Shown here piece by piece: positions 1-8,162 of a stretch of 64,000 nucleotides of DNA. Position 1 is the first letter of the stretch; each line of letters starts with the position of its first letter. The notes beneath the pieces are model-generated. The model was not told the DNA's origin and ran no database searches. It saw only the letters and a list, made by a program, of their open reading frames with translations. The position numbers were made by a program, and so were the translations under genes. This DNA is from Deltaproteobacteria bacterium RBG_13_43_22. GTDB taxonomy: Bacteria; Desulfobacterota; RBG-13-43-22. The stretch is taken from the NCBI GenBank assembly GCA_001797675.1, contig MGQB01000023.1:1-64000 (forward strand). Direction: 5' to 3'.

Positions 1-98
1 ATGGTTTTCATGATCTGCGTTACTTTTCTTTGAAAATCTTTCAGGCTTTCGCCAACTAATTGGGAGATGATCCTGAAAAGTAAACCGAATTCTTCCAT
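1..98 (-). CDS. possible partial small protein, C-terminus outside the window
   Basis: An open frame on the minus strand begins at an ATG at 98 and is still open at base 1, giving 32 residues (MEEFGLLFRIISQ...). A stop lies just upstream of the ATG and no convincing ribosome binding site precedes it. The family is not recognised. It may be the start of a real gene continuing to the left or a chance open frame. Confidence 0.25.
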   Translation of the reverse strand, partial: MEEFGLLFRIISQLVGESLKDFQRKVTQIMKT

Positions 99-209
99 GA
101 GTTAAAGCGGCTTCAAAGGTTTACTAAACTCTTGTCGCCTCTTTCATAACGGGATTATCGACAGGAATCAAGAAAAAAGTCTTTCTTTTTTTTATCATTC
201 AAAATAATA

Positions 210-776
210 ATGATAATTATGAAACAACCTTTTATGCCCGACATTCACTCCACCCATCAAGTCCAGCCCCCTTTCCGCTTTTGCCCCCTGTGTAGCGGAA
301 GGTTGGATAAAAAACAGATAAAGGCTCAGGAACCGGAACGTTTGGTTTGCAGTCAGTGTTCTTTTGTCTATTACCTCGATCCCAAGGTGGCGGCCGGAAC
401 CGTGACCCTTTTTGAGGACCGGATCGTCTTGGTAAAAAGAGGAATTTCACCTGGTTATGGGAAATGGGTTATCCCGGGAGGGTTTGTTGACCGGGGTGAA
501 ACCCTTGAAGAGGCGGCTGTTCGGGAAACCCTGGAAGAGACCAACCTCCACGTCCGAATCAATTCTCTGCTGAATGTCTATTCCTATCCGGGGCATACCG
601 TAATTATTGCCGCTTATTTGGCCGAAGTTTTGGCCGGTGTCCCAGCCGCTTGTGATGAAACATTGGAGGTGGGCCTATTCCCCTATAAAGAAATCCCCTG
701 GCCCGAACTGGCCTTTTTTAGTACCCGGGATGCGTTGAAGGAATATGGAAAACGTTATCTTGGTTCAACTCTTTGA
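210..776 (+). CDS. Nudix hydrolase with N-terminal zinc ribbon
   Basis: This 188-residue protein should hydrolyse a nucleoside diphosphate linked to another moiety, such as ADP-ribose, NADH or a related nucleotide, in the cytoplasm. A zinc ribbon is formed by Cys25, Cys28, Cys47 and Cys50. A complete Nudix box follows at about residues 91-112, with Gly91, Glu97, Arg105-Glu106 and Glu109-Glu110 at the metal-binding spacing. The layout of ribbon plus a single Nudix domain resembles small ADP-ribose pyrophosphatase-like proteins and is shorter than NudC. ATGs at 219 and 234 are also possible starts, since no strong ribosome binding site favours 210. It stands alone. Substrate cannot be read from the sequence. 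Confidence 0.85.
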   Translation: MIIMKQPFMPDIHSTHQVQPPFRFCPLCSGRLDKKQIKAQEPERLVCSQCSFVYYLDPKVAAGTVTLFEDRIVLVKRGISPGYGKWVIPGGFVDRGETLEEAAVRETLEETNLHVRINSLLNVYSYPGHTVIIAAYLAEVLAGVPAACDETLEVGLFPYKEIPWPELAFFSTRDALKEYGKRYLGSTL

Positions 777-914
777 TTTTATCATATAATAAAAGTTTTT
801 GCTTGTCAAATTAATCAATAAAGGTTAGATACATCGCCATTGATTTTAAGTTTTACTTTAAAATAAGTTTTCATACCCACTTGGATGGGCACAGCCGGGA
901 AAGAAAATTATTCT

Positions 915-963
915 AAGGATTCAAGGGGCCAAGGACCGCGGGGCGGAGTAAAAGGCCTGGAAG
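915..963 (+). repeat. intergenic inverted repeat, family A, copy 1
   Basis: A 49-bp unit beginning AAGGATTCAAGGGGCC and ending GGCCTGGAAG recurs in reverse orientation at 4960-5016, between other genes. The core AAGGACCGCGGGGCGGAG is identical in both copies. It is followed by further CTTGAATCC-type words up to about 1003. This is a non-coding dispersed repeat between the Nudix gene and hisD. Confidence 0.8.
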
Positions 964-1033
964 TTAGAACCCTTGAATCCTTGAATGCTGGAACCCTTGA
1001 ACCCCATTTTCACACTAAAGGAGTGTAAGTAAC

Positions 1034-2329
1034 GTGGAATTCATCAAACCCGAAAGACTGGCCGATTTATCCCCGGAGAGGAAAGAGGCCTTGCTGAAGA
1101 GGTCTATGGAAGACATATCGGATGTTTATGAAGAAACCAGGGCCATTGTCCATGAGGTTCAAAAAGGGGGAGATCAAGTCATCCTGAAACATTATCAAAA
1201 ATATAAATCGGATATTCGGCTGAAAGACCTTCTGGTCCAACCGGAAGAAATCAAGACGGCCTACAAACAGGTGGAAAAACCCGTCCAACAGGCCATAAAG
1301 CAGGCCGCTAAAAATATCGAGAAATTTCATCGCGCCCAATTGGAAAGGGAGATGTGGGCCATTGAAGTCAAACCGGGAATTTTGGCCGGGAGGGTTAGAA
1401 GAGCCATGGAAACCATAGGGGCTTATGTGCCCGGAGGCAAAGCCAATTACCCTTCCAGTGTTCTCATGAACATCATCCCGGCTCGAGTAGCCGGGGTATC
1501 GACGGTTGTGGCCTGTACGCCGCCGCAAAAAGGAATGAAGACCGATCCGGTGACCATTGTGGCCGCTGATATTGCCGGAGCCGATTTTCTTTTCAAAGTG
1601 GGGGGACCCTGGGCCGTTGCCGGAATGGCCTACGGTACCGAAACTATGCCCAAAGTGGATAAGATCGTTGGGCCGGGTAATAAATATGTGACCGCTGCCA
1701 AGATGGCTGTATTTGGAACAGTGGATATCGATTCTCCGGCAGGACCGAGTGAAGCCCTCATCATAGCCGATGAGACGGCGCGACCGGATTGGATGACCTG
1801 GGATTTTCTTTCTCAGATTGAGCACGACCCGGATGCCGGGGCCGTTCTCATTACCCCTTCTTTGTCCCTGGCTACAAGGGTCTGTGAAATCATCAATCAG
1901 CAGTTACCCGGATTGGAACGGAAGGAGATCATTCAGGAAGCTTTGACCCGCCATTCGGCGATTTTGGTAACCGCCTCACTTAAAGAATCGATAGACTTTG
2001 CCAATGCCTATGCGGCTGAACATTTACAGATTGTTACGCAAGATCCTTGGATCATCCTGCCCATGATCAACCATGCCGGGTCAATTTTTATGGGACCCTT
2101 TGCACCGGTTCCCGCAGGCGATTATGCCTCCGGGACCAATCACGTTTTACCGACCGGGGGATGTGCCCGGATGTTTTCCGGTCTCTCGGTGGATGATTTT
2201 ATTAAGAAGCCGACTTTTCAATACCTGAGCAAAAAGGGATTGCAGGGTTTAAGAAAGACGATCACCCTGCTGGCCGAAAAGGAAGGGCTGCCGCTTCACG
2301 CTCGAACCATTGAAGAACGATTTAAATAA
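1034..2329 (+). CDS. hisD: histidinol dehydrogenase
   Basis: HisD catalyses the last two steps of histidine biosynthesis: two NAD-dependent oxidations of L-histidinol to L-histidine. The 431-residue length matches the family (about 430). Hallmarks seen are the IVGPGNKYV segment, the [10 protein letters not shown] segment, the AEHL motif carrying the catalytic Glu-His pair, and the C-terminal [11 protein letters not shown] segment. Translation appears to start at a GTG at 1034, about ten bases after AAAGGAG. No other his gene is nearby, so it is a stand-alone locus here, flanked by dispersed repeats. It could serve a paralogous dehydrogenase role in this lone context, but the core motifs are intact and ordinary HisD is the simplest call. 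Confidence 0.95.
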   Translation: MEFIKPERLADLSPERKEALLKRSMEDISDVYEETRAIVHEVQKGGDQVILKHYQKYKSDIRLKDLLVQPEEIKTAYKQVEKPVQQAIKQAAKNIEKFHRAQLEREMWAIEVKPGILAGRVRRAMETIGAYVPGGKANYPSSVLMNIIPARVAGVSTVVACTPPQKGMKTDPVTIVAADIAGADFLFKVGGPWAVAGMAYGTETMPKVDKIVGPGNKYVTAAKMAVFGTVDIDSPAGPSEALIIADETARPDWMTWDFLSQIEHDPDAGAVLITPSLSLATRVCEIINQQLPGLERKEIIQEALTRHSAILVTASLKESIDFANAYAAEHLQIVTQDPWIILPMINHAGSIFMGPFAPVPAGDYASGTNHVLPTGGCARMFSGLSVDDFIKKPTFQYLSKKGLQGLRKTITLLAEKEGLPLHARTIEERFK

Positions 2330-2332
2330 AAT

Positions 2333-2437
2333 AAAGGTTCAAGGGGTAAGGTACCCGGTATAAGGTTCATTCAAAGTCTAAAAATATAAGAATAAAACAA
2401 TCAACCGTAAACCTTGTACCGTGAACCATATACATAT
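2333..2437. repeat. phrase-like inverted repeat, family D
   Basis: The gap between hisD and iorB holds the words GGTTCAAGGGGTAAGGTACC on one side and CCTTGTACCGTGAACC on the other. They are partly complementary and could fold into a long hairpin. Similar words recur at 5815-5848, 30229-30325 and 58140-58180. It may serve as a bidirectional terminator between the convergent genes. Confidence 0.6.
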
Positions 2438-2442
2438 ACCTT

Positions 2443-3033
2443 TTATTTTTTGGCTGCCTCATACCCTAAATCAAAGGCCTTAAGATTGATGTCCCATAAC
2501 TTTTGACTGAGATTTTCTTTGAGGGCCTCTTTCAATTGATCGGCTGTAATGGGAATGGTGTTGCTTTGGGCCAGGGCCCCCAGCATAACAATATTGACGG
2601 CCATGGCCGAACCGGCCTTTTCGGCCAGGGCATCGGCATTTAGGGCGATCAGCCGTTTCACTTTTTTCCGGATCAAATTGAGGACCTCTTTGATATTGGG
2701 ATAGACTCCCTTGCCGACCGCCACGGTAAAGGGTATCAGTGGGGTTACATTGGTAATTACCGTGGTTTCCCGGGAACATTTCTCCATGGCCCGTAAGGTC
2801 TCCGAAGGTTCAAAGCCGATCAGAACATCAGCCTCTCCTTTGGAAACGATAGAACTCAAGGCACCGCCAAGGACTACGGCCGATTCGACCACTCCTCCCC
2901 GCTGGGCCATACCATGGACTTCGCTGACATTGACCGGAATCCCGGCCAACAAGGCCGCTTCTCCCAATACCCGGGAGGAAAGCAGGTTTCCCTGACCGCC
3001 CACCCCGACAAAGACAATCCGTTTGATATCCAT
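2443..3033 (-). CDS. iorB: indolepyruvate oxidoreductase, beta (gamma-domain) subunit
   Basis: IorB is the small subunit of indolepyruvate:ferredoxin oxidoreductase, which oxidatively decarboxylates aryl pyruvates from aromatic amino-acid breakdown to aryl acetyl-CoA and reduces ferredoxin. The 196-residue protein matches the family and shows the N-terminal IVFVGVGGQGNLLSSRVLGE segment typical of the gamma domain of 2-oxoacid oxidoreductases, followed by EVHGMAQRGG. The start at 3033 lies 11 bases after the iorA stop, with GAGGAG as a ribosome binding site, so the two genes are one transcription and assembly unit. In anaerobes the enzyme can also run in the reductive direction. Confidence 0.93.
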   Translation of the reverse strand: MDIKRIVFVGVGGQGNLLSSRVLGEAALLAGIPVNVSEVHGMAQRGGVVESAVVLGGALSSIVSKGEADVLIGFEPSETLRAMEKCSRETTVITNVTPLIPFTVAVGKGVYPNIKEVLNLIRKKVKRLIALNADALAEKAGSAMAVNIVMLGALAQSNTIPITADQLKEALKENLSQKLWDINLKAFDLGYEAAKK

Positions 3034-3044
3034 AAAGTGCTCCT

Positions 3045-4892
3045 CTATTTCCTAGGGATAATCGCATTTTCCGGGCAGACCTGGGAACAGACCGCACAGC
3101 CAATGCATAAATTTTCGTTGATTTTAACCTGATTTTCTTCCACATAAAAGGCCGGACAGGCAAACAAGTTTACACAATCCCGATGGTTTTTACATCGGTT
3201 TTCGTTGATCATGAAAGCGCGGATTTTGGCCGGAGGGGCCACCCTTTTGGCATAGAGCGGACAGATTTCTTTAGAAATAATTACGGAAACTCCATCAAAG
3301 TCCAGGGCTTTTTGGACGGCTTCCATGGTCTGCCTGACTTTTCTGGGTTGGACCACAGAGAGATGTTTGACCCCGATTCCTCGGACCACCGCTTCTATGG
3401 AAATTTGGGTATTGGGCAGTCCCAGCAAGGCCATGTTGACACCCGGATGAGGCTGGTGCCCGGTCATGGCCGTAGTTTCATTATCCAGGATGATCAAAGT
3501 AAACTTGTGATTGTTATGAACGGCATTGACCAACCCGGTGATCCCGGAATGAAAAAAAGTCGAATCCCCGATAAAGGCAATAACGTGTTTGTCTAAGGCC
3601 CGGGAAAAACCGGAAGCTGTGCTGACACTGGAACCCATACAGATCAGAAAATCGGCCGCACTTAAAGGCGGGAGCATTCCCAGGGTGTAACAGCCAATAT
3701 CGGTAGGATAAATGGCCTCTTCGCCAGCCACTTTCTTGACGGCATAGAAGGTGGAACGATGCGGGCACCCCGGACACAGGTTGGGTGGACGGCCCGGAAG
3801 CGGGGGTATATCGGAAAGATCAACCGCCTGCCGGTCTTGAACGGGGATTCCAAAATACCGGGCAATAGCGCTTCGCACCTGGGACGGGTCATATTCAAAG
3901 AGACGACTTAACCGGTCCACTCCTTTGCCCTGAATGGGTATGGTTCGTCCCATGGTCTGAGCAACGGCCCGCAGTTCCTGCTCCATGACCGGCTCCAATT
4001 CCTCCACCACAAGGACCTTATCCACTTGGGATAGGAATTTTTTAACGGTCTCGGCCGGGAAAGGATAAGAAAAACCCAGCTTCAATACCGAAAAGGACTC
4101 TTTGGTCTTCAGGTCATCCAGGGCGTCCTGGACATAACAGAAACCAACCCCCTGAGTGACGATCCCCCACTTCCCCTGCCCGATAATTTCATTAAAAGAG
4201 GACTGGTTGGCCAAGGCCATTGCCTGATCATATACCTGCAGAAGTTTGACGTGCAGATTTCTGGAAACAGCCGGCACCGTCACATAACTGAACGGATCTT
4301 TTTTAAAATTTCCCTGGGTCTTCCGGGGTCTTATTTTTCCCAGGGTGACGACACCACGGGAATGATTGATGCGCGTGGTAGTTCTGAGTAATACAGGCAC
4401 CTTCAATTTCTCGGAAAGGTCAAAGGCCGCCAGAGTCATTTCCTTGGCCTCCTGGGGTGTTGTGGGTTCCAACATGGGCAACCCGGAGAGCCTGGCATAA
4501 TAGCGGTTGTCTTGTTCGTTTTGACTGGAGAATAGCGAGGGGTCGTCGGCCGTCAGGATGACCATACCGCCGTTTACCCCGGTATAGGCCAAGGTCATCA
4601 ACGGGTCGGCCGCCACATTCATCCCCACATGCTTCATGGTAACCATGGTCCTTAAACCGGAGACTGCCGCCCCGGCCGCCACTTCCAGGGCGACCTTCTC
4701 GTTGGTGGAGTACTCAAAATATAAATCGGTTTCCTGTTTGATCTGAAAAAAATTTAAGGCCACTTCTGAAGAGGGGGTTCCCGGATAGGCTGTGGCAAAA
4801 GCGAGTCCCCCTTCAATTGCCCCTCGGGCAATGGCCTCATTACCCAATAACAACCTCTTATCTCCAGGTTTTCCTGATAATAATTCATGCAT
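3045..4892 (-). CDS. iorA: indolepyruvate ferredoxin oxidoreductase, alpha subunit
   Basis: IorA is the large catalytic subunit of indolepyruvate:ferredoxin oxidoreductase. The 615 residues carry, in order, the pyrimidine-binding domain (AYPGTPSSEV near residue 37), a C-terminal TPP-binding domain with IGDSTFFHSGITG and the metal-binding DNETTAMTG, and a ferredoxin-like tail in which CIGCAVCSQVCP provides one [4Fe-4S] cluster and CKNHRDC with a later CPA supplies a second, partial cysteine set. Length and order match the family. It forms an operon with iorB, encoded 11 bases downstream. The stop codon is TAG; reading through it would fuse the frame to iorB, but the iorB start has its own ribosome binding site, so this is an ordinary stop. 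Confidence 0.95.
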   Translation of the reverse strand: MHELLSGKPGDKRLLLGNEAIARGAIEGGLAFATAYPGTPSSEVALNFFQIKQETDLYFEYSTNEKVALEVAAGAAVSGLRTMVTMKHVGMNVAADPLMTLAYTGVNGGMVILTADDPSLFSSQNEQDNRYYARLSGLPMLEPTTPQEAKEMTLAAFDLSEKLKVPVLLRTTTRINHSRGVVTLGKIRPRKTQGNFKKDPFSYVTVPAVSRNLHVKLLQVYDQAMALANQSSFNEIIGQGKWGIVTQGVGFCYVQDALDDLKTKESFSVLKLGFSYPFPAETVKKFLSQVDKVLVVEELEPVMEQELRAVAQTMGRTIPIQGKGVDRLSRLFEYDPSQVRSAIARYFGIPVQDRQAVDLSDIPPLPGRPPNLCPGCPHRSTFYAVKKVAGEEAIYPTDIGCYTLGMLPPLSAADFLICMGSSVSTASGFSRALDKHVIAFIGDSTFFHSGITGLVNAVHNNHKFTLIILDNETTAMTGHQPHPGVNMALLGLPNTQISIEAVVRGIGVKHLSVVQPRKVRQTMEAVQKALDFDGVSVIISKEICPLYAKRVAPPAKIRAFMINENRCKNHRDCVNLFACPAFYVEENQVKINENLCIGCAVCSQVCPENAIIPRK

Positions 4893-4959
4893 GGTTCGAC
4901 TCCTTTAATACAAAAATAGGGTTCGAGGATTCAAGGATTCTGGGGTTCAAGCGGTTTAG

Positions 4960-5016
4960 CTTCCAGGCTTTTCACTCCGCCCCGCGGTCCTTGCCCTCTG
5001 GGCCCCTTGAATCCTT
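4960..5016 (-). repeat. intergenic inverted repeat, family A, copy 2
   Basis: The reverse complement of this 57-bp segment matches the unit at 915-963, with an 8-base insertion after the GGGGCC block. It lies upstream of iorA. The two copies are about 4 kb apart, in opposite orientation, and enclose hisD and iorBA. Confidence 0.8.
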
Positions 5017-5068
5017 TTTCATCCCTTATTGAGCCCCGACACAAACGGGTTAAGAAAGTTTATCTCAC

Positions 5069-5728
5069 TTAAAGACCAGCCAAACGATCCTTAACCATGT
5101 TGGCATAGACCGATTTGGGGAACAATTTAAGAAAGTTCTGATAGGTTGTTTTGGCCTCGGCTTTCTTACCCATTTTTTGATATACCCTGGCCAGATTTAA
5201 AAGTGAATCCTCTTTTAATAAATCATCTTGACCTTGGGTGATCTCTGAAAAGGTTTTCGCCGCCTGCGGGAAATCACCTTTCTGCTCGTAGGCGTAAGCC
5301 AGATTCCCCAGGATCAGGTTTTTAAAGGCAGTCGGAAATTTCCCTTTATGAAGAGCCGATTGGTAGGCGATAACCGCCTTGGAAAAATCTTTTTTCTGGT
5401 AATAAAGATGTCCGGAAGTTACCCGGGAGGCATAGGCGGCCTTGGTCCTGGGGTAATCTTTAATAATTTCCTCCAACTTCTTCAACTTTTGATCCGAATC
5501 CGTGATCTCCAGGCTGGAAAAGTACTTTTCATGGCCCAGTTTTTCCTGACGGTTCCGGTAAGTCGAATAACCAAAGTAAAGAATCAAGAGTAAGATTATA
5601 CCAGAACCGACCCAGATGACTATTGAGGAATTTTCCTTCACCCAATTCAAGGACCGGGTTGTAAAAGTGATAAACTCGTCCGGTTTCTTAAGAAGTTCTT
5701 TCCTGCTGATTTTTTTCTTTCCGGCCAT
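5069..5728 (-). CDS. membrane-anchored TPR protein (YfgM-like)
   Basis: The 219-residue protein has a charged N-terminus, one membrane helix at about residues 39-57 (IVIWVGSGIILLLILYFGY), and then tetratricopeptide repeats to the end, including paired helices around YQSALHKGKF and LARVYQKMGKKAEAKTTYQ. This layout, with a short cytoplasmic tail, one helix and exported TPRs, resembles YfgM, a periplasmic ancillary protein at the Sec translocon. The ATG at 5728 is preferred over 5755 because GGAAAGGG precedes it at good spacing. No catalytic motif is seen, so the role as a scaffold or chaperone is inferred from architecture only. Confidence 0.7.
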   Translation of the reverse strand: MAGKKKISRKELLKKPDEFITFTTRSLNWVKENSSIVIWVGSGIILLLILYFGYSTYRNRQEKLGHEKYFSSLEITDSDQKLKKLEEIIKDYPRTKAAYASRVTSGHLYYQKKDFSKAVIAYQSALHKGKFPTAFKNLILGNLAYAYEQKGDFPQAAKTFSEITQGQDDLLKEDSLLNLARVYQKMGKKAEAKTTYQNFLKLFPKSVYANMVKDRLAGL

Positions 5729-5847
5729 AACACCCTTTCCTAAATCGTCAGGCAAGATGCCTGACCTAATCTAATCTGGTAATATTGTTTTTTTAAATTA
5801 AAAACAGCTGTTTTTGTAACCTTGAACCTTAACCGTTGAACTTTGAG

Positions 5848-6825
5848 CTATCGCTTGTTTCGATCCATCGCCATTTTGGCGGCTCCCAGGACGCCGCTCT
5901 TTTCACCCAAAAACGAAATACGGATGGAAACCGATTCCGCAGAACTCATGGTCAATCGTTTTTTAAATTCTTTTTCCAAATATGGCAAGAAAATAGTGTA
6001 GGCATTGCTGACGCCACCCCCAAGAACCACCCCTTCAATGTTGAGGGTATGGACAATATTGGCCAGAGCAATTCCAAGATATCGCCCTAAGTCGGCAAAA
6101 AGCGAGATGCAGAAAGGGTCCCCTTTTTGAGCCGTCTCAAAAAGGATCTTGGCTGACAAGGGATTCGAACTATTGCTGACCCCTTTTGAAAGTTGGGTTG
6201 GGATCTTTTTGGCCAGACCCCTTTGGGCTTTTTTAATTAAATAGGTGGCTGAAGCCAGAGTTTCCAGGCAACCCCGGTTACCGCAACCGCAGCGTTCACC
6301 CCGGGGTTCGAGGGTGATGTGACCGAATTCAGGACCACTCCCTTGACTACCGTACCAGGGCCGTCCATTTAAAATAAGGCCGCTTCCCACGCCGGTCCCC
6401 AGGGTCAAGCTGATAAAATTTCTCAGGTCTTGTCCTGCCCCTACCCATTTTTCCCCATAGGTAACTACATTAGCGTCTTTATCTACATAGACCGGAAGTC
6501 CTACCTCTTCTGTAATAAATCGGGCTAAAGGGACTTCTTTCCAACCGGGAAAATTTGGGGAATGGTGAACTATACCTTTCTCCCGGTCAATAACACCCGG
6601 AGCCCCTAAACCGACCATTTTGGGTTCTATCCAGTTTTTATTTGAAATTATAATGAGTTGCTTGATTATTTTTGCTATCCGCTTTAATACTTTTTTCTCT
6701 CCCAATTCAAGGCAGGTTAGATAATTTTCCATTAGGTGTATTTCTCCCTGGGCACCAACGAGACCGGCTTTAATCCGGGTCCCCCCCAGGTCAATCCCGA
6801 TAACATTTCCCGGTTTTGAAGACAT
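5848..6825 (-). CDS. ROK-family sugar kinase (glucokinase-like)
   Basis: This 325-residue protein belongs to the ROK family (repressor, ORF, kinase). It has the N-terminal phosphate-binding IGIDLGGTRIKAGLV, the GAPGVID segment, the acidic DKDANV catalytic region, and the ROK signature with the zinc motif CGCGNRGCLE near residue 180. There is no N-terminal helix-turn-helix, so it is a kinase rather than a repressor. It probably phosphorylates glucose or another hexose with ATP in the cytoplasm. The neighbouring TPR gene lies about 120 bases downstream and the gap holds family D repeat words, so co-transcription is uncertain. Sugar specificity is not determinable here. Confidence 0.88.
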   Translation of the reverse strand: MSSKPGNVIGIDLGGTRIKAGLVGAQGEIHLMENYLTCLELGEKKVLKRIAKIIKQLIIISNKNWIEPKMVGLGAPGVIDREKGIVHHSPNFPGWKEVPLARFITEEVGLPVYVDKDANVVTYGEKWVGAGQDLRNFISLTLGTGVGSGLILNGRPWYGSQGSGPEFGHITLEPRGERCGCGNRGCLETLASATYLIKKAQRGLAKKIPTQLSKGVSNSSNPLSAKILFETAQKGDPFCISLFADLGRYLGIALANIVHTLNIEGVVLGGGVSNAYTIFLPYLEKEFKKRLTMSSAESVSIRISFLGEKSGVLGAAKMAMDRNKR

Positions 6826-7273
6826 TGTATAACTTTCTCTTTTAATATCGTTAGGTTAAAGTAGAAATATTTAGCTGGTCAGCCTCAACCCGGTGGAGCC
6901 GGCCTGTTAGAGGTTTTTATTTATTTGATACTTATGTAACTGTTCTTCTTTTATCATTTTTTCGTCCTTAAAGCCAGAGCCTAATTGTTTTTCCTTTAAA
7001 ATGACTATTTTCTTTTTAACTAATTGAAATAAAAGGTATTATTTAAAATATCATTTTGTTTAAATATTTATAACAGTTGACAAAAGAAATCTTTTCTGGT
7101 AAAAAACAGTATAAAAAAAATAGGGACTGAATTTATGAAGACAGCCTGGGGAATCTCTTCGAAGAACTTTATATGTTTGCGCGGGATCATGTGCCTATTC
7201 ATTCAGTCTATCTGGGCCTCTGGTTCATATCCGAGGGGGATTGGACGAAGTTTAAAACAAATAGGTGGTAATT
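6826..7273. other. A/T-rich intergenic region between divergent genes
   Basis: This stretch separates the ROK kinase and the transglycosylase, which are divergently transcribed. It is visibly A/T-rich. A TTGACA at 7077-7082 could be a -35 element for the plus strand, but the nearest good TATAAA (7110) is too far away, so no promoter is called. An 89-codon frame starting at 7135 overlaps the transglycosylase and looks like a shadow. Confidence 0.5.
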
Positions 7274-7873
7274 ATGCAAAATCAATATATAAAAAAAATA
7301 TCGATTGGGTTGGTTCTTATATCTTTGTTAAGCGTAAATGGCTTTTATTTTATAATAATGGTCCAGGCGCAGTCCGGACAAAACCAGTATTTGAACCGAA
7401 TTGACCTGCCTCTTAACCTTTCCGAAAAAAACGCCGCCCGTTTGATACTGACCCCCGAAGAATTAGAAGTTTCCGTTACCACATACGATCATTGGATCAG
7501 GGCTGCCAGTCTAAAATATTCTTTGGATCCAGCCTTGGTTAAGGCCGTAATTCATGCCGAATCACGATTTGATCCCAGGGCCGTTTCCCCAAAGGGAGCG
7601 GTCGGGTTGATGCAAATAGACCCTGATACGGCCAGGGAATTAGGGATCAAGGATCCATTCAACCCGAAACATAATATAGATGGCGGAGCACGTTATCTGA
7701 AGGAAATGTTAGATGCCTTTGAAGGTGATCAGAGACTGGCCCTGGCTGCCTATAATGCCGGTCCTACCCGGGTCTACCAACACAATGGGGTTCCCCCGTT
7801 CAAAAATACTAAAAAATATATTAAACAAGTTTTTCGATATGTCACCTATTATCAAAAAACCCGGACCAGCTAA
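7274..7873 (+). CDS. exported lytic transglycosylase (SLT family)
   Basis: This enzyme cleaves the MurNAc-GlcNAc bond of peptidoglycan with formation of 1,6-anhydro-MurNAc, in the periplasm. About 199 residues: an N-terminal hydrophobic segment (about residues 9-30) serves as signal peptide or anchor, followed by a complete SLT domain. The catalytic Glu lies in HAESRFDPRA, followed by GAVGLMQIDPDTA, the NIDGGARYL helix and the LALAAYNAGP motif. The ATG at 7274 is preferred to the GTG at 7265 because AGGTGG lies five bases before it. It is a single gene flanked by non-coding DNA. A decayed relative of this family lies at 21745-22116. Confidence 0.9.
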   Translation: MQNQYIKKISIGLVLISLLSVNGFYFIIMVQAQSGQNQYLNRIDLPLNLSEKNAARLILTPEELEVSVTTYDHWIRAASLKYSLDPALVKAVIHAESRFDPRAVSPKGAVGLMQIDPDTARELGIKDPFNPKHNIDGGARYLKEMLDAFEGDQRLALAAYNAGPTRVYQHNGVPPFKNTKKYIKQVFRYVTYYQKTRTS

Positions 7874-7991
7874 ACAGCTTTTCCGCATTCCTACCTGCCT
7901 GAACTAAAAGAACAACTTTTTCTTTCCCTGACCAGTAAGTTGTGTTAATGAACAGACTAAACGGCTTTGTAAAAAGTCCCCTTAGCCGTTA

Positions 7992-8076
7992 CCCCGGCAA
8001 ATGCCGGGGCCGGACATCGTCCCGATAAAAGTTATGAACCGGTCCAATTTCCCAAGATTCCGGCTTTCGCCGGAAT
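7992..8076. repeat. dispersed repeat with two GC-rich hairpins, family B, copy 1
   Basis: Two perfect stem-loops are visible: CCCCGGC-AAAT-GCCGGGG at 7992-8009 and ATTCCGGC-TTTC-GCCGGAAT at 8057-8076. They are preceded by the word GTAAAAAGTC. A degenerate copy with the same leading word and a decayed second hairpin lies at 32462-32572. The 289-base gap between the transglycosylase and lnt contains only this element. Confidence 0.75.
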
Positions 8077-8162
8077 GACTGCCAGAGGAAGATTTAGCCT
8101 TTTGCAAAAACATTAAATTTTATAGCCAAATAAAAACCCGTCAAGTTCAGCGGCGCAATATA

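Noticed and set aside
1067-1825. 252-codon antisense frame within hisD
   Set aside because: It lies fully inside a well-supported gene and has the composition of a shadow frame, with no domain.
3034-3047. IorA-IorB fusion by read-through of the iorA TAG
   Set aside because: The frames are joined in phase, but iorB has its own GAGGAG site and a normal start, and the two are separate proteins in the family.
7077-7115. Promoter TTGACA...TATAAA before the transglycosylase
   Set aside because: The elements are 27 bases apart, too far for a sigma70 promoter.
7135-7404. 89-codon plus-strand frame upstream of the transglycosylase
   Set aside because: It overlaps the transglycosylase start in another frame, has no strong ribosome binding site and no recognisable domain.
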